The translations under genes and the position numbers were made by a program. Source: Pseudomonas syringae CC1557 (GTDB lineage: Bacteria > Pseudomonadota > Gammaproteobacteria > Pseudomonadales > Pseudomonadaceae). From it: DNA of 64,000 nucleotides. The notes under the pieces are model-generated. The model had not been told where the DNA came from and searched no databases. It saw only the letters and a list, made by a program, of their open reading frames with translations. The stretch is taken from positions 3,162,001-3,226,000 of the forward strand of contig NZ_CP007014.1 in NCBI RefSeq assembly GCF_000452705.1, given 5' to 3'. Positions 1 to 9,207 of this stretch are shown one piece after another; within the stretch, counting starts at the first letter, position 1; each line of letters starts with the position of its first letter.

Positions 1-340
1 CCGACCATTGCTGCATCCAGTTCTGATACGGATAGCGCCCCAACGCTACCAGCTGGCGCACGCTGATCCCCTCGGGTGCGCTGGGCATCTGCGGCAAAAT
101 CGCCAGTTCGCGGGCGACGGTGGCGGTGGACTTCTGATGAATATCCGCACCATTGAGCAGCACGCTGCCCTGCTGCGGCTTGAGCAGGCGCGCCAGGGAC
201 TTGAGCAAGGTACTTTTGCCACAGCCGTTGCTGCCGATCAACACCGTCACCTGGCCTGCGGGCAGTTGCAGATCGAGGCTGTCGATGATCACCTGGCGCT
301 GGTAACTCAGGGTCAGGTCATGGGTTGCGATGGACGCCAT
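1..340 (-). CDS. cbrD: CbrD, ferric-achromobactin ABC transporter ATPase (3' end outside window)
   Basis: This is the cytoplasmic ATPase that powers ferric-siderophore import through the CbrB/CbrC permease. Translating the minus strand from the ATG at 340 gives [16 protein letters not shown] and then a Walker A motif GSNGCGKST near residue 38 and a Q-loop region [10 protein letters not shown] followed by [12 protein letters not shown], typical of FecE/FepC-type ATPases. About 113 codons are present; the signature motif and Walker B lie beyond the window edge. An AAGGAA ribosome binding site sits just before the start, and cbrC ends 11 bases upstream at 351, so it is the last visible gene of the acs-cbr operon. 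The family call is firm from motifs; the achromobactin assignment rests on gene order. Confidence 0.9.
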   Translation of the reverse strand, partial: MASIATHDLTLSYQRQVIIDSLDLQLPAGQVTVLIGSNGCGKSTLLKSLARLLKPQQGSVLLNGADIHQKSTATVARELAILPQMPSAPEGISVRQLVALGRYPYQNWMQQWS

Positions 341-350
341 CCGTAATTCC

Positions 351-1382
351 TTAATGCCGCTGGTTAATCAATAGATACAGAAAAAACGGTGTGCCCAACA
401 CCGCAACAAAAATCCCGGCTGGCAGATCCAGCGGCAGGAACAGCGTACGGCCAGCCAGATCGGCGAGCATGACCAGATTGGCACCGATCAGCGCGGCCAT
501 CAGTGCCTGACCGGTAAACCCCGGCGGCATCAGGCGCTTGGCAATGTGCGGCGCGATCAGCCCGACAAAGGCAATCGCCCCGCCCCAGGCAACCGCCAGA
601 CCGGCCAGTGCAACGCTCACCAGCAACAACCCGCCACGCAACCACTGCACGCGTACGCCAATGCCCTGGGCCAGATCGTCATCCAGTTGCTGCATGCGCA
701 CTTGGCGGGCGAGCAGTACCAGCAGTGGCAGGGTCAGCAACAGCCAGCCTGCCAGCGCGCGTGGTTCCGGCCAACTGGCACCATACACGCTCCCGGTCAG
801 CCAGACGTAGGCCGACAAGGTGGTGGTCAGCGGGCTGAACACCAGAATGAACGTGGTGACCGCCGCCAACAGCGCAGACACCCCGACCCCGATCAATACC
901 ATGCGCAACGGCGAGGCGCCCTGATTCCAGGCCAACAGGTAGATCACCAATGCGGCGAGACCCGCACCGGAAATGGCCGCCAGCGGCAGGAATTGTGCGC
1001 CCAGTGCAGCCGAAAAAAAGGACAGATACAGCACCGCCGCGGCGCTGGCACCGCTGGTGATACCCAGCAGGTCCGGCGAGGCCAGCGGGTTGCGGATGAT
1101 GCTTTGCAGAATCAGCCCGGACACCGCCAGTGCCGCGCCCACCAACGCTGCCAGTGCCAGACGCGGCATGCGCAGTTGCTCGACGATGAACACCAGGCTG
1201 GGGTCGGCGTGACCGGAAAACACACTTATCAGGGTGGCAGGCGACAGATTGATCTTGCCCACCGCCAGCGAACCCAGTGCCGTCAGCGCTGTGAGCGTGA
1301 CGGCAACCGCCAGACGCATCACCACGGTCAGGCTGAACTGCCGGGAGAAGCCGCGATAACGCAGCGTGAGGTGCTTATCCAT
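351..1382 (-). CDS. cbrC: CbrC, FecCD-type siderophore permease
   Basis: Inner-membrane permease subunit of the ferric-achromobactin importer, about 343 residues, the usual length for FecCD proteins. It is strongly hydrophobic with many membrane segments and has family signatures such as [32 protein letters not shown] (the coupling region that contacts the ATPase) and [15 protein letters not shown] at the C-terminus. The reading frame is open back to 1409, but I chose the ATG at 1382 ([11 protein letters not shown]) because it overlaps the end of cbrB by eight bases, as elsewhere in this operon; the extra upstream residues look like non-coding read-through. It would pair with CbrB as a heterodimer. 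Confidence 0.92.
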   Translation of the reverse strand: MDKHLTLRYRGFSRQFSLTVVMRLAVAVTLTALTALGSLAVGKINLSPATLISVFSGHADPSLVFIVEQLRMPRLALAALVGAALAVSGLILQSIIRNPLASPDLLGITSGASAAAVLYLSFFSAALGAQFLPLAAISGAGLAALVIYLLAWNQGASPLRMVLIGVGVSALLAAVTTFILVFSPLTTTLSAYVWLTGSVYGASWPEPRALAGWLLLTLPLLVLLARQVRMQQLDDDLAQGIGVRVQWLRGGLLLVSVALAGLAVAWGGAIAFVGLIAPHIAKRLMPPGFTGQALMAALIGANLVMLADLAGRTLFLPLDLPAGIFVAVLGTPFFLYLLINQRH

Positions 1383-2364
1383 AACGCGCACCCCGGCGTA
1401 CCAGCGCAATGAAGAATGGCGCGCCGAACAGCGCGGTCATGACGCCGACCGGCACTTCCTGAGGCACAATCACTACCCGCGCCAGCGTGTCGGCGAGCAG
1501 CAACAGGGTGGCGCCCAGCACCGCGCAGCCGGGCAGCAGCCAGCGATGATCGATGGACAGCGTCTTGCGTACCATGTGTGGCACCAGCAGCCCGATGAAA
1601 CCGATGCTCCCCGCCAACGCCACGGCGCTACCGGCCAGAACGATGATCACCAGACTCATCAGCAAGCGAATCAGACCGGTCCGCTGGCCCAGAGCGGTGG
1701 CGATGGCTTCGCCGGTATTGAGCACGTTGACCTGCCCCGCCAGCACCCACGATCCGCCCAGAGCGAGTACCACACACACCAGCAGGGGCGCCGCCGTGGC
1801 CAGATCACGTTCCGAGAGAGAACCCGCCAGCCAGAACAGCACGGTGTCCAGACCGTCCTGATTGACCACCAGCAATGCCTGACTGAACGCTGTGAACAGT
1901 GCGGTAATGGCAGCACCTGCCAGCACGATCCGTAACGGATTGAGACTGCCCTGCCCCCGATTGCCAATCACCCAGACAAGGGTCCCCGCCACGGCCGCGC
2001 CGATAAAGGCGCACCACAGCCACTGGCTCATTGACGTCAGGCTGAGCAGCGAAGAACAGGCGATGATGGCAAACGTCGCCCCTGCATTGATCCCGAACAG
2101 CCCCGGCGAGGCCAGCGGGTTGCGGGTCAGGGCCTGCATCAGAGCGCCTGCCACTGCCAGACTTGAACCCACGGCTATGGCCATCAGGGTGCGAGTCAGC
2201 CGGGTATCGAGCAGTACATGCTGAACAGGATTCAAGACATCAGGCTGCCAGAAGCTTGCAACAATCGCAGACGGCGAGATCCAGACGGCCCCGGTTGCCA
2301 GGCTCAACCCCATGCACAGCAAAAGCAGCAAGGCACCCAATACCAGTTTTACCGATAAGGTCAT
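1375..2364 (-). CDS. cbrB: CbrB, FecCD-type siderophore permease
   Basis: Second inner-membrane permease subunit of the ferric-achromobactin importer, about 329 residues. It shows the same family signatures as Cbr[35 protein letters not shown] and [18 protein letters not shown]. The frame extends upstream to 2466, but those residues are arginine- and cysteine-rich and unlike any permease start; the ATG at 2364 ([16 protein letters not shown]) begins directly with the first membrane segment and overlaps the cbrA stop codon as ATGA (2361-2364). That overlap points to translational coupling of binding protein and permease. Confidence 0.92.
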   Translation of the reverse strand: MTLSVKLVLGALLLLLCMGLSLATGAVWISPSAIVASFWQPDVLNPVQHVLLDTRLTRTLMAIAVGSSLAVAGALMQALTRNPLASPGLFGINAGATFAIIACSSLLSLTSMSQWLWCAFIGAAVAGTLVWVIGNRGQGSLNPLRIVLAGAAITALFTAFSQALLVVNQDGLDTVLFWLAGSLSERDLATAAPLLVCVVLALGGSWVLAGQVNVLNTGEAIATALGQRTGLIRLLMSLVIIVLAGSAVALAGSIGFIGLLVPHMVRKTLSIDHRWLLPGCAVLGATLLLLADTLARVVIVPQEVPVGVMTALFGAPFFIALVRRGARYG

Positions 2365-3275
2365 GAGGTGCTGTCCGCCATCACCACACGGGAGATTTCG
2401 TCGAGCATGCGGTTGGCACCCAGGATACCGCCGGACAGGCTCCAGGCGACTGCATCGACGCGCCACACTTGGTGCTCCTGAGGAGCGCGCAACTGTTGCC
2501 AGAATGGGTGCTGGACCAGTTTGTCGTAGTTTTGCTGCGCGGTTTTACTGTCCGCGCGCTGGAAGATAAAGAACAGGTCGGCATCGACCACAGGCAAACT
2601 CTCTTTGCTGCTGAGTTTAAGGGATACGCCCTGTGCCTCGCGGGCGGCGGGCGTCCAGGCAAAACCCAGTTCGCTGAGCACCGAACCGGCAAAGCTGGCA
2701 GGCAGATAGCTGCGGATATGGTCTTCGCGAATATCGAGCACCGACACTGTGATAGGCCAGCGACCGGCAAATTTCGCCTGCAACTGGCCGCGCAGCTCCG
2801 CGACACGCTGCTGCCACTCCCCGAGCAGTTGCATGGCTTGCGACTGCCGATCAAGCGCTGCACCCATCATCGCCAGCGTGCGCTTGAATTCGAACACCTC
2901 TTCGAGCATCAGCACCGGACCTATCTGCTCCAGCAATGGCGCAATACGCTGATGGCGAAAGCGTGATGCGACGATCAGGTCCGGCTTGAGCAAGACGATG
3001 TCTTCCAGACTCGGCTGGGTTTCCAGCCCCACGTGCGGCACCGCCGCCAGCGCCGGGCGCAGGTAGCGGTACATCGGTTTTTCGCTCCAGGAATCCACAA
3101 TTCCACAGGGCGTCACGCCCAATGCCACTGCGCTGTCGGAAGCCCCCTGGAACAACGTGACTATTCTCAAAGGCCTCAACGGCGCTGCCCAGGCAAGCCC
3201 GGGCAACGCCAGTAACCCCAACGAAAGGCGCAACACCGTGCGCCGCGAAGGATGTAGGGACTGCTCAGGACTCAC
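2361..3275 (-). CDS. cbrA: CbrA, periplasmic ferric-siderophore binding protein
   Basis: Periplasmic binding protein that would carry ferric achromobactin to CbrBC. About 304 residues from a GTG start at 3275, chosen because it gives a normal export signal and overlaps acsA (stop at 3265) by 11 bases; the in-frame sequence upstream to 3344 looks non-coding. The N-terminus has a twin-arginine stretch, [21 protein letters not shown], followed by a likely cleavage site. The body matches the FecB/FhuD class III fold: [18 protein letters not shown] early, [20 protein letters not shown] in the first lobe, and [17 protein letters not shown] at the end. It is neither visibly lipidated nor truncated. 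Confidence 0.88.
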   Translation of the reverse strand: MSPEQSLHPSRRTVLRLSLGLLALPGLAWAAPLRPLRIVTLFQGASDSAVALGVTPCGIVDSWSEKPMYRYLRPALAAVPHVGLETQPSLEDIVLLKPDLIVASRFRHQRIAPLLEQIGPVLMLEEVFEFKRTLAMMGAALDRQSQAMQLLGEWQQRVAELRGQLQAKFAGRWPITVSVLDIREDHIRSYLPASFAGSVLSELGFAWTPAAREAQGVSLKLSSKESLPVVDADLFFIFQRADSKTAQQNYDKLVQHPFWQQLRAPQEHQVWRVDAVAWSLSGGILGANRMLDEISRVVMADSTS

Positions 3276-5148
3276 GGCGTAACCTGTGGAACGGGTTGAC
3301 CACCTCGCCCTTGCCGAACGGCATGCTGCCCGGCCCGCCAGCACGCTCGATCATCGGCGTGAGCAGCAGTTTCTGGGGCCAGTTCGGTGCGTCGAACAGT
3401 TGATGGCGGATCATGGCGCGAGCCTCGTCGTCGAATTCGATGGTGGTGACCAGATTATCCAGAACATCGCGCAGCACAGTCCACAACGCCGTTACCGGCA
3501 CTTCGTAAACCTGGGCAAGTGTATCCATGATTGCCCGCACGTTGACCTGAATACCCAGGGTCTGCAGCCAGAACAGCAGATCCTCGGGGCGCTCATGATA
3601 AAGGGTATTGGCATGACCTTTCTTGATTCGATATTCCGGGTCATGCATGCCATTGCGCTCCAGCCACGGCACGAAGATACGCAATGAGTCATGATCGCGC
3701 AGCAACAACCCTTGTGCCTGACCGGCTTTCCAGACCATGACTGCGTTTTGGCCATGCACCTCGCCAAGCATGCCGAGGCGGAACATGCGCAGGTTGATGT
3801 CGAAGAAACTGTGGCTCAATTCGCGGAACAGGGTCAGCACGGAGGCCTGATTGCACGGCAGGTCGCGATACTCCATCCATTCATCGAAGAAATGCCGATT
3901 GCTGCCCGGTAACGGCGTGCCCAGCGCGGCCATCGGTAGTAGACGGCACTCCGGATCGTCCAGCAAAGCCGATGGATAGCGACGGACCATTGCCGACAGG
4001 TGCCGTGGCGCCTCGTCGAACAGGGTCGCTTGCGGCGGCATGAACGCCCACCATTTGCCCTCGTCGCACAGGTGCAGCGAGCGGCTCAGGGTTTCGTCCT
4101 TGTCGACCACCTCACGCAGCAGTTTCTCGCTCAGCTCGCCGTTGATCATCTTCACGGCGGGCAGGTAACGGGACGCACCCAGGGAATAGATAGCCATCGG
4201 CAGCTTGAGGTAATCCGCGCTGTCGAAGCACGGCGTCATCGAACGCAGCGATGAAGTGGCATACACCGTTGCCTGGGTGAATGTAAGACGCTGGCACTCG
4301 CCCTTGGCGAACACATCGCCGAGTTGCGCCTCCAGAACGTGCTCGAACTGCCAGGGATGAACCGGCAGCGCCACGTGGCTGCTCGCGATGCCACGCTGTT
4401 GCAGCTCTTGCTCGAGCTCGGCTTGCAGGTTTTGCGGCAATAGATAGCGTGCCGGGAACGAGGCATTTACATCACCTACACCGCCACCGCATTGCAGCAA
4501 GTTCTTGTCGACGGCAACCCAGTTCAGCGCCACCGGTTGGGCGAACTCGGCCTGATACTGACGGTATTCCTGCTCGTTCAGCCCCTGCTTGGCCTTGGCC
4601 AGCGGATGATACGGGCGATCGCGCAGCGAGGCCCACTGTTCCATGGTGCGGAAGAAGGTTGCACCGTCCTGCGCCATCAGGTCGTGGTGGTCGACTTTGT
4701 GATCCTGTGATAGTGCGGTCTGCCAGACGCTGATTCGCAGGACGTCGAGAAACAGCGCAATGCCTTTTTCGTTTTCTTCGCGCTGGCTGGCCTGAAGCTG
4801 CGTTGCCTTGCCGGCAAACACCCACTTCATGAAATCTTCCGGGGAGAGCTGCATCCAGCGCTCATCCTGACGACCGAGCACCGGGGTGCCGGGCACTTTT
4901 TCCCACTGTTGGGTAATGCCGGGGCGCAACGCGATGCTGATGAAGCGCTGTTCGGACGCATCGCAACACCATTCCCAGACTTGCTGTGCGGCGCTTTGCT
5001 CCGCCAGTTGCGGAGCCTGCGGGTGACGCGCTTGCCAGTGAGCCGTGTCCTGCAGACTCAATGGCTCGCGGCCAAAAAAGTCTTCAGCCAGCAGGCAATC
5101 GACCAGATCCTGCATGACCAGGTCAGCGGCGAGTGAAATGAAGTTCAT
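3265..5148 (-). CDS. acsA: AcsA, NIS siderophore synthetase of achromobactin
   Basis: ATP-dependent siderophore synthetase of the IucA/IucC (NRPS-independent siderophore, NIS) family, 627 residues, the normal size. In the Dickeya achromobactin pathway AcsA acts late, adding a diaminobutyrate unit to the citryl backbone. Visible family motifs are YHPLAKAKQG (ATP-site region), ATSSLRSMTP, LPVHPWQFEH, GEVHGQNAVMVW and LLLRDHDSLRI, all in the expected order. It starts at ATG 5148, three bases after the acsB stop, and runs into cbrA. The symbol follows from the conserved order acsC-acsB-acsA-cbrABCD; the exact acceptor substrate cannot be read from sequence alone. Confidence 0.93.
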   Translation of the reverse strand: MNFISLAADLVMQDLVDCLLAEDFFGREPLSLQDTAHWQARHPQAPQLAEQSAAQQVWEWCCDASEQRFISIALRPGITQQWEKVPGTPVLGRQDERWMQLSPEDFMKWVFAGKATQLQASQREENEKGIALFLDVLRISVWQTALSQDHKVDHHDLMAQDGATFFRTMEQWASLRDRPYHPLAKAKQGLNEQEYRQYQAEFAQPVALNWVAVDKNLLQCGGGVGDVNASFPARYLLPQNLQAELEQELQQRGIASSHVALPVHPWQFEHVLEAQLGDVFAKGECQRLTFTQATVYATSSLRSMTPCFDSADYLKLPMAIYSLGASRYLPAVKMINGELSEKLLREVVDKDETLSRSLHLCDEGKWWAFMPPQATLFDEAPRHLSAMVRRYPSALLDDPECRLLPMAALGTPLPGSNRHFFDEWMEYRDLPCNQASVLTLFRELSHSFFDINLRMFRLGMLGEVHGQNAVMVWKAGQAQGLLLRDHDSLRIFVPWLERNGMHDPEYRIKKGHANTLYHERPEDLLFWLQTLGIQVNVRAIMDTLAQVYEVPVTALWTVLRDVLDNLVTTIEFDDEARAMIRHQLFDAPNWPQKLLLTPMIERAGGPGSMPFGKGEVVNPFHRLRRES

Positions 5149-5152
5149 CGGA

Positions 5153-5929
5153 TTATTTTCCTTCTGCTGAAATTTGAGTCAAACGGGCCTGCAACGCACG
5201 AAACGCGATACCGCGCTCATCACCAAGAACGAAGGCGTTGACACCGCGGGCCTGCCAGCGGGCTGCATCGCCGGGCTGACGGGGAATGCTGCAATAAGGA
5301 ATGCCTGCCGCCTGCGCCGCCTGCCAGGTGTCAAGCAGCGCCTGCTGCACCTCGGGCTGGTCGATCTGCCAAGGCATGCCCATGGACTGCGACAGATCTG
5401 CCGCACCTTCAAGGATCATGTCCAGCCCAGGAACGCTGGCGATCTCGGCGGCACGGCGCACGCCTTCGGCGCTTTCGATCATCGCCACGACCATGATTTG
5501 CTGATTGGCCGCTTCCACGTACTGCGCCAGGCTGTGTTTGCCGAACGAGCCCGGCCGACCGGCATTGAGGCTGCGTCGGCCCAGCGGGTGGTACTTGCAG
5601 GCGGCAATCGCGTCGGCCAGTTGCCCGGGGCTTTCGATCATGGGCAACACGATGCCCTGCGCGCCGCCGTCGAGCAGGCGCAACAGGGTTTTCGGGTTGA
5701 GATCGGCGACCCGCACCAAAGGCGTCAGGCCATAGCTTTCTGCCACGCGGATCATGTTCTCCACGGTTTCAGGGTTGATCAGCACGTGCTCCATGTCGAT
5801 GATCACGAAGTCGAACCCGGCCTCGGCAATCAGCTCGATGGCCGCCGGGGCAGGAATCGAACTGATCAGCCCGTACACCGTCTGGCCGCTGCCGAGTTTA
5901 TCTTTGAGCGTATTGGTCCTCAGCATCAT
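5153..5929 (-). CDS. acsB: AcsB, HpcH/HpaI-family aldolase/citrate-forming enzyme
   Basis: A 258-residue protein of the HpcH/HpaI aldolase family. Family motifs are FVIIDMEHVLINPETVENMI, GAQGIVLPMIESP, VVAMIESAEGV (metal-binding Glu) and LEGAADLSQSMGMP (metal-binding Asp). The staphyloferrin B relative SbnG is a citrate synthase of this fold, so AcsB may supply dedicated citrate for achromobactin; that role is inference from homology and operon position. The ATG at 5929 overlaps the acsC stop as ATGA, and acsA begins right after it. The alternative start, the next Met, changes one residue only. Confidence 0.9.
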   Translation of the reverse strand: MMLRTNTLKDKLGSGQTVYGLISSIPAPAAIELIAEAGFDFVIIDMEHVLINPETVENMIRVAESYGLTPLVRVADLNPKTLLRLLDGGAQGIVLPMIESPGQLADAIAACKYHPLGRRSLNAGRPGSFGKHSLAQYVEAANQQIMVVAMIESAEGVRRAAEIASVPGLDMILEGAADLSQSMGMPWQIDQPEVQQALLDTWQAAQAAGIPYCSIPRQPGDAARWQARGVNAFVLGDERGIAFRALQARLTQISAEGK

Positions 5930-7785
5930 TGCGGCCTGTAGGCGTGCAGTGGATTGGGTACTGAGCGGAAGCGCCGCTCGCCGTCACCCAGCAGGCGGCG
6001 TTTGGTCAGTTCTTCCACTTCATAGGTGGGTGCGAACACGTCGAACAGGCCGAAGCGGTCGCGGTGCTGCGGGTGAGCCTGCTGATAGCCGAGGATCACA
6101 TCTGCGGTCATTTTCCAGAACAGCGCCTCGTCCAGCTGATACTGCTGACGCAGGAAAATCGCCATTTCCGCCAGGCAGATGAAGAAGAAACAGTCACAGG
6201 AGAAATCGCGAACTGCGTTCACGTCATCGGTGATGATGAACGAGTTGCGATTGAGTTTCGCGTGGCTGGCAGGCAGCGGAACCAGTTCCGGGCATAGCTC
6301 GGGACGACCCAGATGGTCAGGCGAATAGCGCACACCGTCGTGGAAATCCTTGAGCGCGATACGCTGTGGCCAACCCTGTTTGACGATCAGCACGATGTTC
6401 TGCCCATGGGACTCCATGCCGATGCCTTCGGCGTAGAGCATGTGAATGATCGGCGGCACGGTGACCTGCAACAGCTGGCGGGTCCACTCCTTGAGGCCAT
6501 ACTGGCTGACCCAGGCGTCTATGAAAGGCGTCTGCTCACCATCGCCATAGCGATTTTCCACATGGCTCAGGCCATTGAACGGCACTGCCTGTTCATCGTC
6601 CTTGAGGTATTGATGCAGGCTTTCCCGCCAGATCGCCCCCAGCGTGCCGTAGGTCTGTGCCGAGCGCGATTCCGGCAGGTGGCGGTAGTCGTAGCTGACT
6701 CCGGCGACCTCGCCAAGAATCACGAAATCCAGCGCCTTGGCCGTGCTGTCGGTGGCAATCAGCCGGTGCAGCCAGTCAGTGATGATCGGGCCGTTGAGCA
6801 CCGTATGCCGCGCTAGAATCCGCGTGCTTGAGGTGTTGGTCATGCTCATCGCCAGCTTGACGTAAGGTCGCTGCGGCTGGCTGGCATTGGCCAGCGTGCG
6901 GATCGATTGCTGCGCTTTGTAGACATCGGCCGAAGTGCCCAGATAAATCAGCTCGCCGCTGGCCAGTTCAGGGTAAAAGGTCGACACCGTGACGTTATCC
7001 CACTGCCACGGATGGACCGGCATCAACTGATAGTCATCTATCGACTTGCCTCGTGCAGCCAGCTCGCTGGCAAACTCCTGCCAACGTTGCGCGCCCAGCT
7101 CTTCTCGAATAAATGCCTGGAAATCCATGCTGCGCGCATGCCCGACCGAAGCGCTGGAGCGGGCAACTGCCAGCCAGACCAAGGCGAACGGCGTGGCAAA
7201 TTCGGGCCCGTAGTGGCGGTTATCGGCCAGGGAAAAGCCGATCCGCGATTTGTAGCACGGGTGGTAGCTATGGGCGTCCATGAAGTGCTGTTCCAGCGCA
7301 TCCACGTCCAGCTCGTGTGCCGGTCTGGCGGGCTGATAACCCTGATTGCGTGCTTGCAGGTCCTTGAGTTGGGTCTGCTCGATTTCCTGAATGAAACGCA
7401 CCAGATGCGGGCTGTCCTTGAACGCAGCCAGCAGTTCGGTGAGGGCCAGGTGCAGGTCAGGCGTCGAGCGCTGACCTGCACTGTCGACGCGCTCAAGGCT
7501 GGCGTGATCCAGGCGGATCAGCTCGAAACTGGTGCTGAGCAGCCCGTTGCAGTGGTACTCCACGCCATCGCCGAGCGCCACGGTGAAACGGTTTTGATGC
7601 TCGCCCAGCGGCTCACAGCGGTAAGGCAGCGCAGCTTCGTACAACAGGGTTTGCAGCAGTTGCCCGATCACCCGGCGCTGTACTTTTCCGTAGCGCGCCG
7701 TGTCGATATCCGCCAGCCAGGCACCGGTGGCGTTTGTTGTTGATGAAGCGTGACGTTGCAGCGGTAAAGGGGTAGCCATGTTCAT
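5926..7785 (-). CDS. acsC: AcsC, NIS siderophore synthetase of achromobactin
   Basis: Second IucA/IucC-family synthetase of the pathway, about 619 residues. In the Dickeya pathway AcsC follows AcsD and joins diaminobutyrate to the citryl intermediate. The motifs YHPCYKSRIGFSL, NTSSTRILARH, LMPVHPWQWDN, MESHGQNIVLIV and IALKDFHDGVRY are present in order. The start could be the ATG at 7785 or, two codons later, at 7779; a GAGG element lies 7-8 bases before the second and seems too close to the first. It overlaps acsB by four bases and follows the exporter gene yhcA by 24 bases. Confidence 0.93.
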   Translation of the reverse strand: MNMATPLPLQRHASSTTNATGAWLADIDTARYGKVQRRVIGQLLQTLLYEAALPYRCEPLGEHQNRFTVALGDGVEYHCNGLLSTSFELIRLDHASLERVDSAGQRSTPDLHLALTELLAAFKDSPHLVRFIQEIEQTQLKDLQARNQGYQPARPAHELDVDALEQHFMDAHSYHPCYKSRIGFSLADNRHYGPEFATPFALVWLAVARSSASVGHARSMDFQAFIREELGAQRWQEFASELAARGKSIDDYQLMPVHPWQWDNVTVSTFYPELASGELIYLGTSADVYKAQQSIRTLANASQPQRPYVKLAMSMTNTSSTRILARHTVLNGPIITDWLHRLIATDSTAKALDFVILGEVAGVSYDYRHLPESRSAQTYGTLGAIWRESLHQYLKDDEQAVPFNGLSHVENRYGDGEQTPFIDAWVSQYGLKEWTRQLLQVTVPPIIHMLYAEGIGMESHGQNIVLIVKQGWPQRIALKDFHDGVRYSPDHLGRPELCPELVPLPASHAKLNRNSFIITDDVNAVRDFSCDCFFFICLAEMAIFLRQQYQLDEALFWKMTADVILGYQQAHPQHRDRFGLFDVFAPTYEVEELTKRRLLGDGERRFRSVPNPLHAYRPQ

Positions 7786-7809
7786 ACCTCGAACGAAAAA
7801 TTATCGGGG

Positions 7810-9207
7810 TTAGACCGCGCCAGGCTGAGCCTCGGCGCGTTCGTCGTTAAGGGGGAAACGCCAGGCACAGGGCAGTGCCAGCAGGATCAGCAGGCCGGTG
7901 ACGATGAACACTTCGCTGATGGCCGAAGGCGTGGCGAGCGGCCCGGCCGAGTTCAGGCGGAATTCCAGCCACAGCGAGGCGATGACGATTGCCAGCGAAG
8001 CGACCAGGCGGCGCGAAATGTTGTTCATCGCTGCGCCTTGAGTGACCATCGGCTCGGGCAAGGCATTGAGCCCGGCGGTGGTCACCGGCATGTAGGAAAG
8101 CCCGAGACCCGCGCCACGCAGCATCATCAGCACGAACACCACGCCAATCCCTGCGTTGGCATTGAGCATGCCCAGCGCCAGCGTGGAAACACCGGTGAGC
8201 AACAACCCGATGGCGACCACCGTGCGGGGGCCGTGACGGTCCAGCGCCTTGCCGCCCCATTGCCCGAACAGGCTGGCGAAGGCTGCGGTACACAGCAGTG
8301 CCAGGCCGGTCCAGATCGGGTTGTAGCCCAGCACGGTCTGCACCAGCAGCGGCAGCAATACCAGGCATTCGAACATGCCGACCGACTGCACCACGGCGAT
8401 GATCACGCTCAGCCGGTAACCGCGCAGGTTGAACAGACGCAAATTGAGTAGCGGTGCTTCACGCCGTAGCTCCACGCGAACAAACGCGATCAGGCAGGCC
8501 ACGGCAACCAGCACCATGCCTTGATTGAGCGGATCGAGCAGCGCTGCGGCGTGATGCATGCGGCTGATGGCGATCATCAACAGACCGATGCCCGAGGCGA
8601 TCAGCAAATAGCCGATCAGGTCGAACGGCTTGCGCTCGGCAGGTTCCGAATCCGGCAGCACGCCAATGCCCAGCAGCAATGCCAGCAGCCCGATAGGCAC
8701 ATTCATCAGGAACAGCGAGCGCCAGCTGAACCACTCCAGCAACAGGCTGCCGCACAGCGGACCCAGCGCCGGAGCGAGCATTACCGCTGCGCTCCACAGC
8801 CCGGTCACCCTGCCCCGTTCATGCTTTTCATACACGGAAAATATGATCGCCAATGACAGGGGAATCATCAGGCCGCTGGCGACGCCCTGCACCACTCGTG
8901 CGCTGATCACCATGGCAATCGAGCTGGCCAGCGCACCCAGCAGCGAACCGCCGACGAATAGCGCAACGCCCCACAGGTACAGACGTTTGCGGCCAAACCG
9001 CTGACTGAGAAAGCTGGTCAGTGGCATGGTCATGCCCATGCTGGTCATGAACCCCGCGACGATCCAGGTGGCCAGCAGCGGACCGATCCGGAAGGCTTCC
9101 ATGAAGGTCGGCAGCGCCGGGTTCAGCGAACTGTTGCTCAGGCTGACGGTGAGCGTCCCGAGCAGCACATTGATCACCACCCAACTGCGTGGGACTTTCC
9201 AGCTCAT
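7810..9207 (-). CDS. yhcA: YhcA, DHA2-type MFS exporter, probable achromobactin efflux
   Basis: Major facilitator superfamily drug/proton antiporter of the 14-helix DHA2 class, 465 residues. Visible motifs are NPALPTFMEAF in the first helix region, LTSFLSQRFGRKRLYLWG (loop 2-3 motif A), VQGVASGLMIPLSLAI (motif C region) and MNVPIGLLALLLGIGVLPD. Its place between acsE and acsC, with an ATGA overlap at 9204-9207 with acsE, suggests that it exports the finished siderophore, as proposed for the gene of this name in the Dickeya cluster. Substrate is inference from context; family membership is clear. Confidence 0.88.
   Translation of the reverse strand: MSWKVPRSWVVINVLLGTLTVSLSNSSLNPALPTFMEAFRIGPLLATWIVAGFMTSMGMTMPLTSFLSQRFGRKRLYLWGVALFVGGSLLGALASSIAMVISARVVQGVASGLMIPLSLAIIFSVYEKHERGRVTGLWSAAVMLAPALGPLCGSLLLEWFSWRSLFLMNVPIGLLALLLGIGVLPDSEPAERKPFDLIGYLLIASGIGLLMIAISRMHHAAALLDPLNQGMVLVAVACLIAFVRVELRREAPLLNLRLFNLRGYRLSVIIAVVQSVGMFECLVLLPLLVQTVLGYNPIWTGLALLCTAAFASLFGQWGGKALDRHGPRTVVAIGLLLTGVSTLALGMLNANAGIGVVFVLMMLRGAGLGLSYMPVTTAGLNALPEPMVTQGAAMNNISRRLVASLAIVIASLWLEFRLNSAGPLATPSAISEVFIVTGLLILLALPCAWRFPLNDERAEAQPGAV

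Noticed and set aside
8..346. Plus-strand frame at the left edge
   Set aside because: The minus strand encodes an ABC ATPase with a Walker A motif over the same bases.
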